In this document: positions 54,085 through 62,769 of the stretch, piece by piece
How the letters are laid out: each line of letters starts with the position of its first letter
How positions within the stretch are numbered: position 1 is the first letter of the stretch
Assembly: GCF_018129965.1 (NCBI RefSeq)
Contig: NZ_JAFCKW010000003.1
Coordinates: 310,001-374,000 of the forward strand
DNA from: Bradyrhizobium diazoefficiens
Lineage (GTDB): Bacteria > Pseudomonadota > Alphaproteobacteria > Rhizobiales > Xanthobacteraceae
Direction: 5' to 3'
DNA: 64,000 bases
The notes under the pieces: generated by a model
Seen by the model: only the letters and a program-made list of their open reading frames with translations
Told to the model about the DNA's origin: nothing
Database searches by the model: none
Position numbers and translations under genes: made by a program

Positions 54085-55470
54085 ATGACGATCGACGCCC
54101 CCGCAGACGCTGCGCCGCCAGTTGCACCGGTCGTCTCTCCGATGGCAAGCCTGCTGACGGCACCGATCCTGCCGACGCTGATGCGGCTCGCGATCCCCAA
54201 TATGGTCGCCATGGTCGGCAGCACGCTGGTTGCGATCGCCGAGACCTCCTATATCGGCCGCCTCGGCACCATTCCCCTCGCCGCCATCGCGCTGGTATTC
54301 CCGTTCGCGATGCTCACGCAGATGATGAGCGCGGGCGCGATGGGCGGCGGCGTTTCCTCCGCCATCAGCCGCGCGCTCGGCGCCGGGAACCGCGACCGCG
54401 CCGCAACGCTCGCGCTGCATGCCGCGATCATCGGTCTTTGCGGCGGGCTGTTGTTCACCGTAACGATGCTCGTCTTCGGCCGTGCGTTCTTCGCGTTGCT
54501 CGGCGGACGCGAGCGCGTGCTCGAGGAAGCCTGCGGCTATTCGCAGGTGCTGTTTTCCGGCGCGGTCGCGATCTGGCTCGTCAACACGCTCGCCTCCGTG
54601 ATCCGCGGCACCGGCGACATGCGCCTGCCCTCGATCATCCTGATCGGGGCGAGTACGCTCCAGATCGCACTCGGCGGCACGCTGGGGCTCGGCCTGTTCG
54701 GCGTGAAGCAATTCGGTATGCCTGGCGTCGCCGCCGGGCAATTGATTGCGTTCAGCTGCGCCGCGATCTTCTTCCTCTGGTATCTGCTGTCCGGCCGCAG
54801 CCGGCTGTCGCTCGACCTCCGCGCCTTCCATTTCGAACGCGCGATGTTCCTGGACATCCTCAAGGTCGGCGCGGTCGCCTGCCTGTCGCCGCTCCAGACG
54901 GTGCTCACCATCCTGATCTTTACCAAGATCCTGGCGACCTTCGGCATCGAGATGCTGGCCGGCTATGGCATCGGCTCGCGGCTGGAATTTCTGCTGATCC
55001 CCATCACTTTCGCCTTTGGCATCGCCTCGGTGCCGATGGTCGGCATGGCGATGGGCGCGGGCCAGATCAAGCGCGCGCGGCGTGTGGCCTGGACCGCGGC
55101 CGCGGCCTCCGGTCTCACGGTCGGCCTGATCGGCCTCGTGATCGCGCTCGATCCCGCTTTGTGGGTCGCGCTTTTCACCAATGATCCGGGCGTCACCGCC
55201 GCCGCGCACAGCTATTTCCACTGGGCCGGGCCGGCGTTCGTGTTCTTCGGCATGGGCGTGTCGCTTTACTTCTCCTCTCAGGGCGCGGCGCGCGTCGGCG
55301 GCCCCGTGCTGGCCTCCACCGCCCGGCTTCTCATCGTCGCGATCGGCGGCTTCGGCCTCATGACGGCGCAGGCGCCGGCGTGGACGTTGTTCGCGCTGGT
55401 TGGCGGCGCCATGGTCGTGTTCGGGCTTTCGACCGCGGCTTCGGTCGCCTTCGCACGCTGGGGCAAATGA
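54085..55470 (+). CDS. MATE-family multidrug/Na+ efflux transporter
   Basis: The protein has about 461 residues and 12 membrane helices in two halves. The first half begins LPTLMRLAIPNMVAMVGSTLVAIAETSYIGRLGTIPLAAIAL, and SRALGAGNRDRA with the later GMGVSLYFSSQGAARVGGP are family marks (short pieces given). It exports cationic drugs or metabolites using Na+ or H+ gradients. A GTG at 54079 gives two more residues. Substrate unknown. Confidence 0.9.
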   Translation: MTIDAPADAAPPVAPVVSPMASLLTAPILPTLMRLAIPNMVAMVGSTLVAIAETSYIGRLGTIPLAAIALVFPFAMLTQMMSAGAMGGGVSSAISRALGAGNRDRAATLALHAAIIGLCGGLLFTVTMLVFGRAFFALLGGRERVLEEACGYSQVLFSGAVAIWLVNTLASVIRGTGDMRLPSIILIGASTLQIALGGTLGLGLFGVKQFGMPGVAAGQLIAFSCAAIFFLWYLLSGRSRLSLDLRAFHFERAMFLDILKVGAVACLSPLQTVLTILIFTKILATFGIEMLAGYGIGSRLEFLLIPITFAFGIASVPMVGMAMGAGQIKRARRVAWTAAAASGLTVGLIGLVIALDPALWVALFTNDPGVTAAAHSYFHWAGPAFVFFGMGVSLYFSSQGAARVGGPVLASTARLLIVAIGGFGLMTAQAPAWTLFALVGGAMVVFGLSTAASVAFARWGK

Positions 55471-55551
55471 GCGCAACAATGTGATTCCATCCAACGTTGC
55501 ACAATCCCGCCGGACTGCTATGGAGGCGCCTCCATTTTCGAGGCTCGCTCC

Positions 55552-55986
55552 ATGCTCCACAGATTCGCAATCATCTCCATCATTCTCGCCGCACTGCTTG
55601 GCGCGACTGCCGCCCATGCGCAGAGCGCTGACGGGGTCTGGCTGACCCAGGCGGGCGATGCCCGCGTCAAGATCAGCAAATGCGGCGGCGGCATCTGCGG
55701 CCACATCGTCTGGCTGCGCGAGCCCCACGACACCGCAACAGGCCAGCTCGCTACCGACAGCAAGAATCCCAATCCTGCTCTCGCCAAGCGCCCAATGATC
55801 GGCTTGCCCTTGTTCACAGGCATGCAGCCATCGGGTCCGAACAAATGGTCGGGCCAGATCTACAATGCCGACGACGGCAGCACCTATGCGAGCAGCATTA
55901 CCGTGACGTCAGCGGATTCGCTGCGGGTCGAAGGCTGCGTCGGCGCGCTTTGCGGCGGCGAGACCTGGACGCGCGCGGGGCGGTAA
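55552..55986 (+). CDS. DUF2147 periplasmic protein
   Basis: The protein has 144 residues with a signal peptide of about 23 residues (ends AHAQ). GVWLTQAGDARVKISKCGGGICGHIVWL is the family opening; four cysteines occur as two pairs (KCGGGIC and CVGALC), likely disulphide-bonded. It is a lipocalin-like beta-barrel in fold prediction for the family. Function is unknown. It follows MATE by 81 bases in the same direction. Confidence 0.85.
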   Translation: MLHRFAIISIILAALLGATAAHAQSADGVWLTQAGDARVKISKCGGGICGHIVWLREPHDTATGQLATDSKNPNPALAKRPMIGLPLFTGMQPSGPNKWSGQIYNADDGSTYASSITVTSADSLRVEGCVGALCGGETWTRAGR

Positions 55987-55991
55987 CCGGT

Positions 55992-56129
55992 GCTCGTGTC
56001 CCGGACGCGCTGCAGCGTGTAACGCTGCTGCGCAGAGCCGGGACCCAGAAAAAGACAAAGCACGACATGGGAGACATCGGCCCCGGCTCTGCAGCGCACC
56101 ACTCCGTGCTGCGCTGCGTCCAGGGCACG
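55992..56129. repeat. Palindromic repeat family B, long copy (about 138 bp)
   Basis: Left end TCGTGTCCCGGACGCGCTGCAGC pairs with the right end GCTGCGCTGCGTCCAGGGCACGA in part, and a second hairpin sits inside (CGCAGAGCCGGG with CCCGGCTCTGC). The right end matches 36151-36212. It is non-coding, between convergent genes. Confidence 0.7.
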
Positions 56130-56137
56130 AAATCTCA

Positions 56138-57283
56138 TTACGCCATCATCGCCTTCAGCGCGGTCGCAGCCGAAGCATAGCCGCCCCGCGCACCGTCGAT
56201 GAAATGAACGTGGTCGCTGCGAATCGCCGACGGGGTGAAACAGGTCATCATCGCGGCGTCCTGCTGGTGCAGGCCATAGCGCACGATGCCGCCGCGCGCG
56301 GCTGCCGCAAGACGGTCGGTCAAGGCTTCCTCGAGCTCCGGCGTACAGTCGAGGATCATGCGCAGGCTGTCGTCATATTTTCGGAAGTCGGAATTCTCGA
56401 CCACCTGCTGCTTGTAAGCCTTCGGCACGAAGCCACCGATATTGATGTCGAACCGCATGATCAAATAGGCGAACAGCGTGTAGACGAGAACGCCGGCGCG
56501 GCGCTTGAACAGCGGCCCGCCACGCGTTGCCCGGGCCTCATAGTCCAGCCCCTGCGGCGGCCAGGTCAAGGGCGGGCCCCCCACCGGCACCGGCCGGCCG
56601 GCATCCGGGCTGTTCTCGACGAGATGAATGACATCCTCGATCACCTGCCGAAACGCCTTTGGATCGGCGCCCGGCGCCGGCATCACCAGCACCGACAGGA
56701 TCAGTCCGCGCGACGCCGGGATCACCTCGAAGCGGCAGGACAGGCCTGAGAGATCGGGCTGGGTGCCGGCCGGGGCTTCCGGGACAGCGAACTCGCCGCG
56801 CTTCATGGCGGCGTCGGCCCAGGCGAGCCCGCCGCCCGAGAACATCGCATAGGACAGATTGGCTGACGGACCGAATCGTGCGACGCGGACGTCCAGGCCT
56901 TGCGCACGGATCGCACTTAACGGCACCAGCGCAACCCGCATCTTCAGGTCGAGATCTTCCCGCACCCAGGTCGCGGTCGCGGCCAGAGCTTCGCGCGCGG
57001 ATTCGAGATCGGTCGGCGCGACAGCAAAGCTCGCACCGTCGCCGCCGAACACGAAGGGAAATTCCCGCCCCTCCAGCGCATTCGTCACCGCTGCGATCAC
57101 GGCCGCGCCGGCCATGTTGACCGCCTTGTACCGCTGTGCCGCGATCGCCTTGGTGGAATCCACGATGTCGGCGACACCGATGCTCCAGTCGTCGGGCAGC
57201 GGCGCATAGAGGGCAGGATCCATCAGGCTGGTGAAGCCGCGAAAGACGGGGATGCCGCCGTAGAAAGAATCGCCTGAGGTCAT
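56138..57283 (-). CDS. DUF3095 protein with cyclase-like palm domain
   Basis: The protein has 381 residues. D39 (ADIVDST) and D82 (FGGDGASF) are in the arrangement of the two metal aspartates of class III nucleotidyl cyclases, with a 43-residue spacing equal to that in the cyclase at 14407 (D12/D55). The C-terminal half has no recognised motif but a Phe/Tyr-rich stretch (VYTLFAYLIMRFDINIGGF). DUF3095 has no known activity; a nucleotide cyclase or nucleotide-binding role is my inference. The chosen ATG has no obvious ribosome site. It is convergent with DUF2147 and divergent from the ribbon-helix-helix gene. Confidence 0.8.
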   Translation of the reverse strand: MTSGDSFYGGIPVFRGFTSLMDPALYAPLPDDWSIGVADIVDSTKAIAAQRYKAVNMAGAAVIAAVTNALEGREFPFVFGGDGASFAVAPTDLESAREALAATATWVREDLDLKMRVALVPLSAIRAQGLDVRVARFGPSANLSYAMFSGGGLAWADAAMKRGEFAVPEAPAGTQPDLSGLSCRFEVIPASRGLILSVLVMPAPGADPKAFRQVIEDVIHLVENSPDAGRPVPVGGPPLTWPPQGLDYEARATRGGPLFKRRAGVLVYTLFAYLIMRFDINIGGFVPKAYKQQVVENSDFRKYDDSLRMILDCTPELEEALTDRLAAAARGGIVRYGLHQQDAAMMTCFTPSAIRSDHVHFIDGARGGYASAATALKAMMA

Positions 57284-57443
57284 CGGGTGATGCCGGATGG
57301 GATTGGGAAACGCGTCCAAAATCGATACGCGAGGTAAGATACGTATCAGGAGCGATCCGGGTTCGCCGGTCGCCTCCGCAATCATTGGCCGAAACGGGCC
57401 CGGACAACAAGATCGCAGCGCGCCGCAATGCCGCAGCCCGTCC

Positions 57444-57457
57444 TTGATCGGCGTCAA
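57444..57457. promoter_or_regulatory. FixK/FNR-type anaerobox
   Basis: TTGAT-CGGC-GTCAA matches the TTGAT-N4-ATCAA consensus with one mismatch. With a start site 41.5 bases downstream of its centre (near 57492) the ATTAAG at 57477-57482 would be close to -10 position. This would drive the gene at 57512. Confidence 0.55.
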
Positions 57458-57511
57458 GGAGCCGGCCGCGGGGGCCATTAAGCTCAGGCTATCTCCAAGG
57501 GATTACGCGGG

Positions 57512-57898
57512 ATGATCGAAGTGCCCGACTTTGGCAACAAGGGCTCCACGGATCCGGTCCGCCGGCGCACGGGCCATGAGCCGATCAGCGCTGTGAAGAT
57601 GCCGGAAGCTTTGACCGCGGCCATCGATGCCTGGGCCGAAGCCCATCAATTGTCGCGCTCGGAATCGATCTGCAAGCTGGTCGAATTGGGTTTGAAGAGG
57701 GACCCTGCTCCCGCAGCATCGGCACATCCCATTGCGTCGGAAGCCACACGGATCGAGGAGGTAGCGGTGCATGAAATCGAGCGGCTGCTCGATCCAGCCT
57801 TGCCGACAGACGAACGCGAGCGCCGCATCCGCCGCCTGACCGAGGGGCCGCCGGAATTCTCACACGAACGGCTCGACCTGCCGAAACACCGGACGTGA
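57512..57898 (+). CDS. Ribbon-helix-helix domain protein, unknown target
   Basis: The protein has 128 residues. Residues about 25-62 look like an RHH DNA-binding unit: PISAVKMPEALTAAIDAWAEAH and SRSESICKLVELGLKR. The tail is charged and helical (TDERERRIRRLTEGPPEF). It could be a lone regulator or the antitoxin-like half of a pair, but no toxin is adjacent. A FixK-like box about 55 bases upstream suggests micro-oxic expression. I do not recognise a specific family. Confidence 0.7.
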   Translation: MIEVPDFGNKGSTDPVRRRTGHEPISAVKMPEALTAAIDAWAEAHQLSRSESICKLVELGLKRDPAPAASAHPIASEATRIEEVAVHEIERLLDPALPTDERERRIRRLTEGPPEFSHERLDLPKHRT

Positions 57899-57902
57899 AC
57901 GA

Positions 57903-58112
57903 CTAGTGCAGCTTGTCGTCCTCGCGCTTTCGCAACGGCTCGACAGAGGCGTCATGGCAACCGACCAGGCGCACGAATTGCTGCGGATACATCTCGTAGC
58001 CGTGACTGCCGGAATTCTGATGCATCATCGGCGGGCAATGAACCTCGCCGGGCTCCGTGCGGGGCTGTTCGGTTCGACGTCTATCTGAAGCGGTCATGTG
58101 TGGCGTGATCAT
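57903..58112 (-). CDS. Small hypothetical protein
   Basis: The protein has 69 residues, rich in His, Met and Arg (VHCPPMMHQNSGSHGYEM), with two cysteines. GAGGAG lies exactly six bases before the ATG at 58112, which supports it as a true gene over a longer frame starting at 58172. It overlaps no other gene and is convergent with the RHH gene by 4 bases. Composition could suit metal binding, but there is no family match I know. Confidence 0.55.
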   Translation of the reverse strand: MITPHMTASDRRRTEQPRTEPGEVHCPPMMHQNSGSHGYEMYPQQFVRLVGCHDASVEPLRKREDDKLH

Positions 58113-58238
58113 GGTCTGCTCCTCATCGATTAGGGCAGATAGATTGACATAACCCAATCGATTACGGCGCATCTTACGACCAAATCCGGCTCGATGTCAT
58201 TGAGCCGAATCAACGCATCTCGAGCAGCTCCGTTCCGG

Positions 58239-58961
58239 CTACGCCGTGTTACCAGCATCGATCGTGAATACCGTGCCGGTGACATTGCGGCCGCCGTCGC
58301 CGAGCAGATAGTCCACCATGCGCGCGACGTCGTCGGTCTCCGGCAGGCGGCGCAGCGCGCTGCGGCCGGCGATGCGCTTGCGCGCCTCGTCGGAGAGATT
58401 GTGCGTCAGCTCGGTGTCGATGAACCCGGGCGCGATCGCATTTACGGTGATGCCGAGTTTGCCGACCTCGCGTGCAAGCGAGCGGGTGAAGCCGGTGGCG
58501 GCAGCCTTGGTCGCGCCGTAGACGGAGAGGCCGTTGTAGCCGGTGGTGGCGATGATCGACGAGATGTTGATGATGCGGCCCGCGCCATCGGCCATCATCT
58601 GCCGCGCCACGTATTTCGTGAGGATGATCGGCGACAGCACGTTGAGCTGCACCAGCGCTTCGATCTCGGAATTGTGCATGGTGGCGAGCAGGCCCTCGGT
58701 GCCGAGGCCGGCATTGTTGACGAGGCCGTAGATCGCGCCGAACTCGTCGCGCACGCCTTTTGCGAAGGCGGGGATCGCATCGATCACAGCGAGGTCGCAG
58801 GCACGGAAATGCAGTCGGCCCCCGGATTCGGCGATCGCGGCCCTGAGTTCGTCGCCCTCGCGCCGCGCCGCCGCAATGACGTTGTAGCCGGCGCCGACGA
58901 GGCGCTTGCCGATTGCAAGGCCGATGCCGCGGCTGCCGCCGGTGACGAGAACATTATGCAT
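58239..58961 (-). CDS. FabG-like short-chain dehydrogenase/reductase
   Basis: The protein has 240 residues. NADP motif is TGGSRGIGLAIG (8-19), NNAG, and catalytic Ser/Tyr/Lys in SSIIATTGYNGLSVYGATKAA. It should reduce a 3-oxoacyl chain on the ACP. The stop-side is free; its start overlaps the ligase stop by 8 bases, so translation is coupled. Third gene of an ACP-ligase-SDR operon. Confidence 0.9.
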   Translation of the reverse strand: MHNVLVTGGSRGIGLAIGKRLVGAGYNVIAAARREGDELRAAIAESGGRLHFRACDLAVIDAIPAFAKGVRDEFGAIYGLVNNAGLGTEGLLATMHNSEIEALVQLNVLSPIILTKYVARQMMADGAGRIINISSIIATTGYNGLSVYGATKAAATGFTRSLAREVGKLGITVNAIAPGFIDTELTHNLSDEARKRIAGRSALRRLPETDDVARMVDYLLGDGGRNVTGTVFTIDAGNTA

Positions 58962-60336
58962 CGGTGCGCGCCAATTTTCCGGCCGGAGTGACGTCGAGCG
59001 CCTCGACGAAGCGGATCACCGCCGGCACCTTGTGCGAGGCGAGCTGCGCTCGGCACTGATAGAGGATCTGGTCCCGGACGTCCTTCGCCCGCGCCGGATC
59101 GGTGCCGTCGGTGAGGATCACGTCGGCAACGACGATCCCGCCGGTGATCGGACTGCGGCGTGATTTCGCCCGCGACATCCGCACGTCGGGATGGCGGTTG
59201 ATCACCGCTTCGATCTCTTCGGGGTGAACCTTCAGTCCACCGATATTGATGATGCCGCCGCGGCGGCCGACGAAATAATAGCGATCGCCGCGCAGCTCGA
59301 CGATGTCACCGCTGTCGACAAATCCGTCGTCGTCGGTGAGCGCGGCGGCGTTGCGGCCGATGTAGGCATGCGCCGTACGCGTCGAGCGGATACGCAGCGA
59401 GCCGTCGACGACCTTCATCTCGACGCCGTTGCGGTTGCCGAGATAGTGCGCCGGAAAACCCTCCAGCCCGTCATTGACGGCGAAGCCGACGCCGGCCTCG
59501 GTGGAGGCGTAGGCGTGGCCCACGGAGGAATTGGGGAATGCGGCCTTCAGGCCGTCGAGCACCGCCTGGTCGGCGATTTCGCCGGAGAGACGGACGTAAC
59601 CCGGCCTGAATTGTGCGGCCGACCCGCTCATCAGAAGCTTGCGCCAATGCGAGGGCGTTCCGGAGATGTGCGAGACCCCGCACGCATTCAGCCGCGCGAC
59701 GTGATCGGCCAGCGCTTCATGAGGATCGGACAGCACCATCGAGCCGCCGCAGAGAATGGCACGGAGGAATATCTGCAGGCCGCCGTAGCGGCGGATGTCG
59801 TAGAACGTCGCCCACACCGGCGCGGGTCCGCGTGCGGGGCCTTCGGCGACGACCGCGCCGGTGAGTGCCTCCAGCGTATGGCCGACGATTTTTGGTACGC
59901 CCGACGTGCCCGACGTCAGCATCAGCCATTCAGTGGCGCGCTCGGTCTTGGCCGGCTCGGCGGGTTGAAGAGGCAATCGGGCCGTGACGACCAGCGGCAC
60001 GCCGGTTGCGGCCCAGATATCCGGCTCGTCGGTGACGACGGCATCGATCCCCGCATCGGCGATCAGCGCGTCCAGATGCGTAGGATTAAGGTCGGGCGGG
60101 CAGAGCAGCATGCGGCGGGCGATGCCGTCGAGCTCGATCATGGCGAGTCCCGACCGGAGCTGGTCCGACAGCTTCAGCAAAACCGCGCGGCCGGACAGTT
60201 CGCGCAGGCGGCCGCCGAGGACGGTCTGCGACAGGATATCCGTCAGCGACACGAGGTCGTGCGCGTCCGACAGCGTGCGGCCGGTCAGCTCCGCGCCAAG
60301 ATGGTCGCGAAGCGAAAAGATCTCACGCGGGGACAT
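58954..60336 (-). CDS. AMP-binding acyl-(CoA/ACP) ligase
   Basis: The protein has 460 residues. LTSGTSGVPK is the phosphate loop, YASTEAGVG the adenine pocket, DSGDIVE the ribose aspartate and KVHPEEIE the hinge. The catalytic Lys is in PAGKLAR near the end. With the ACP gene overlapping its start by 14 bases, the natural reading is that this ligase loads an acyl or aromatic acid onto that carrier. It is shorter than typical fatty acyl-CoA ligases (about 500-550). Confidence 0.87.
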   Translation of the reverse strand: MSPREIFSLRDHLGAELTGRTLSDAHDLVSLTDILSQTVLGGRLRELSGRAVLLKLSDQLRSGLAMIELDGIARRMLLCPPDLNPTHLDALIADAGIDAVVTDEPDIWAATGVPLVVTARLPLQPAEPAKTERATEWLMLTSGTSGVPKIVGHTLEALTGAVVAEGPARGPAPVWATFYDIRRYGGLQIFLRAILCGGSMVLSDPHEALADHVARLNACGVSHISGTPSHWRKLLMSGSAAQFRPGYVRLSGEIADQAVLDGLKAAFPNSSVGHAYASTEAGVGFAVNDGLEGFPAHYLGNRNGVEMKVVDGSLRIRSTRTAHAYIGRNAAALTDDDGFVDSGDIVELRGDRYYFVGRRGGIINIGGLKVHPEEIEAVINRHPDVRMSRAKSRRSPITGGIVVADVILTDGTDPARAKDVRDQILYQCRAQLASHKVPAVIRFVEALDVTPAGKLARTDA

Positions 60337-60568
60337 TTTCGTAGGCCCGCACGAAATCGCCCACGGTGGCGGGGAACGCGACGTCCTCGGAAACGGTGAA
60401 GGGGTCGACGCCGGTCTCGTCCTCGAGGCGCGCGACCAGGATCGCGAAGGCGAGCGAGTCGAAGCCAGTTTCGTGCAGGGACAGATCGTCCGAGAGGGCG
60501 GGGAGCGTGACGTGCTGCTCTCTGGCGATCTGCTGGATCGCCTCGATGACTTTGGACCTTACCGACAT
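60323..60568 (-). CDS. Acyl carrier protein
   Basis: The 81-residue acidic helical protein has the phosphopantetheine serine S38 in ETGFDSLAFAILVARLE. It is not the housekeeping AcpP (usual DSLD motif and sequence differ), but a specialised carrier. It starts the three-gene set ACP-ligase-SDR, overlapping the next gene by 14 bases. Confidence 0.92.
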   Translation of the reverse strand: MSVRSKVIEAIQQIAREQHVTLPALSDDLSLHETGFDSLAFAILVARLEDETGVDPFTVSEDVAFPATVGDFVRAYENVPA

Positions 60569-60720
60569 GGCTGGCTCGCTTTTGCTTTGTTAATTGATCG
60601 TATCTCTCGCGGCGGTTCTTGATGACCGCCTCCCTATGCCCGTCTGTTTACCGGACAGAAGTAAATGGCTTCTTGGACAATTCGGATAAAATTGGATCTA
60701 TCTGCGGATTTTGCCGAGGG

Positions 60721-62535
60721 TTACAGCCTGACCGACCCATCGACGACCTGCGCATAAGCCTCGGATGTCAGCGCGACATAGGCGCCGGTCTTCGGATCGA
60801 GCAAGAACAGCGGATCGGTGATCGCACCGGGATCAAATCCCTCACGCGCCAGATCAGCCTTCTTCTGCTTGAACGTCTCGGTCGCATCGAGCTCATGCGA
60901 AAGACGGACGAAGACGGGGCGGGCATAGGCCGGCAGGCGCTGTGCAAGATGCGCGGGCAACGCGGCGATATCGAACCCTTCGTTCACCACGATCGCGCTC
61001 ATGCCGGCGCGGCCGTCGGCGCCGGGAATGCTGACACCGTAGGTGGTGGCGTCGACCACGCCGGCGAAGTCGCGGACGGCGTCGTTGACCTCCGATGTCG
61101 CGACGTTCTCGCCCTTCCAGCGAAACGTGTCGCCGATGCGGTCAACGAAATGAAAGAAGCCCTTGCCGTCGAGGCGCATCAGATCGCCGGTGCGGAACCA
61201 GGCGTCGCCCTTGGCAAAGACATCGCGCAGGATCTTCCTCTCGGTCTCGCCGGCATCGGTGTAGCCTTCGAAGCGTCCACCGCCCTGATCTGCCGTGCCG
61301 ATACGGCCGACGGCCTCGCCGGCCTCGCCGCGGGCGCAGGCGATGCAGAGGCCTTCTTCGTCGCGCAGCGGCGCGCCGCTGTCGGGATCGAGCTTGACGA
61401 GGCTCGCCGGAAAGCGATGCGCGAGCAACGGCGGGACGCGGCCGATCGCTCCAGGCTGGCCCTCGACGTTGAACAGCGAGAAATTGCCCTCGGTCGCCGC
61501 GTAGAATTCGAGGATGCGGGGAATGGCGAAGCGGGTCTGGAAGTCCTCCCAGATGTCGCCGCGCAGGCCGTTGCCGCAGACCAGACGCAGCCGGTGGCGG
61601 TTCTCGTATTCCGACGGGGGCGCCTTGAGGAGGTAGCGGCAGAGTTCGCCGATATACTGGAACAGCGTGCAGTCGTGCCGGACGACATCGGGCCAGAAAT
61701 TCGAGGCCGAGAATTTGTCCGCGATCACCACCGCGCCGCCGGCCGCCAGCATGCTGCACGGCGCGACGATGCCGCCGACCGAGTGAAACAGCGGCAGGCA
61801 ATCATACAGCCGGTCCTGCGGGGTGGCTCCGGTGAGGCCGGCGAACCAGAACCCCCAGTTGAGAATCCGGCGATGGCTGATGCTGGCCGCTTTCGGCAAG
61901 CCGGTGGTGCCGGACGTATAGATCAGCAAGGCGCGGTCGTTGATCGTGACCTCGCCATGCTCCTCAGGCGAAAGCGGAGCGTCATCGAGCGCCGCGAGCG
62001 CAACGTCGATGGCCCGCTCGCTGCGGGCATCGCCATGGGTCCAGATTTTCGCTTCTGTCTTCAGATGCGGCTTGGCGCTCTCCAGCGTCTCCGCCAGATC
62101 ATGCGCGACGATGATGTGCGAGGGCGCAGCGACGTCGATACAATGCGCGAGCGACTGTCCCAACAGCTTCGTGTTGAGCAGCGTCACCACGCCGCCGACG
62201 CGGCTGATGCCGAGCCAGGCGGCGACATAGTCGATGCCGTTCGGCATGATCAGGCCGACGGTGTCGCCCTTGGCCACACCGACCGAGCGGGCCCAGCGGG
62301 CGTAGCGGTTGATACGTCTGGCGAGCCCGTCATAGTCGAGGCTTGCGTCGTCCGTGACCAGCGCAACGCGGTCGGGCTGGCGCCGCGCCCAATCGTCGAT
62401 GACGTCGGCGAACAAACGGCCCGGCAGCGTCTCGATGCGCGCCGTGAGTTCGATTGCCGTCAGCCAGATTTTCGATGCCGAGGGAACGCGCGCGGCCTTC
62501 GGTTGCTCGATGACGCCGGTGGTCATGTCGTTCAT
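60721..62535 (-). CDS. Long/very-long-chain fatty acyl-CoA synthetase (FATP-like)
   Basis: The protein has 604 residues. LIYTSGTTGLPKAA is the AMP loop, FYAATEGN the adenine pocket, RTGDLMRLDGKG and FRWKGENVATSEV the ribose and hinge segments, typical of the FATP/very-long-chain branch (YAATEG, WKGENV). It activates long fatty acids to acyl-CoA. It is upstream of the ACP operon with a 150-base gap, same strand, so possibly but not surely co-transcribed. Confidence 0.9.
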   Translation of the reverse strand: MNDMTTGVIEQPKAARVPSASKIWLTAIELTARIETLPGRLFADVIDDWARRQPDRVALVTDDASLDYDGLARRINRYARWARSVGVAKGDTVGLIMPNGIDYVAAWLGISRVGGVVTLLNTKLLGQSLAHCIDVAAPSHIIVAHDLAETLESAKPHLKTEAKIWTHGDARSERAIDVALAALDDAPLSPEEHGEVTINDRALLIYTSGTTGLPKAASISHRRILNWGFWFAGLTGATPQDRLYDCLPLFHSVGGIVAPCSMLAAGGAVVIADKFSASNFWPDVVRHDCTLFQYIGELCRYLLKAPPSEYENRHRLRLVCGNGLRGDIWEDFQTRFAIPRILEFYAATEGNFSLFNVEGQPGAIGRVPPLLAHRFPASLVKLDPDSGAPLRDEEGLCIACARGEAGEAVGRIGTADQGGGRFEGYTDAGETERKILRDVFAKGDAWFRTGDLMRLDGKGFFHFVDRIGDTFRWKGENVATSEVNDAVRDFAGVVDATTYGVSIPGADGRAGMSAIVVNEGFDIAALPAHLAQRLPAYARPVFVRLSHELDATETFKQKKADLAREGFDPGAITDPLFLLDPKTGAYVALTSEAYAQVVDGSVRL

Positions 62536-62769
62536 TCTTTCGGAATGTGCCCTGCTGATGGCGACAGCTTAGTCCGTGCGCCCTGCCCAGGTGTTAAAAG
62601 ACAAGGTAAAGGCCGGATCGTGCGCGATTAACTCTAGTCATCCTTTACCAAGCCGACGGGATCGGCGTGCGGTCTGCTGCGATTCTTGCGATACCAAGGC
62701 GATAACGCTGAAGGCTGCGCTCGCCCTCCACGTCTTTTGCGAGCGGTGCGGCGGCAGGGGATGCAAACG

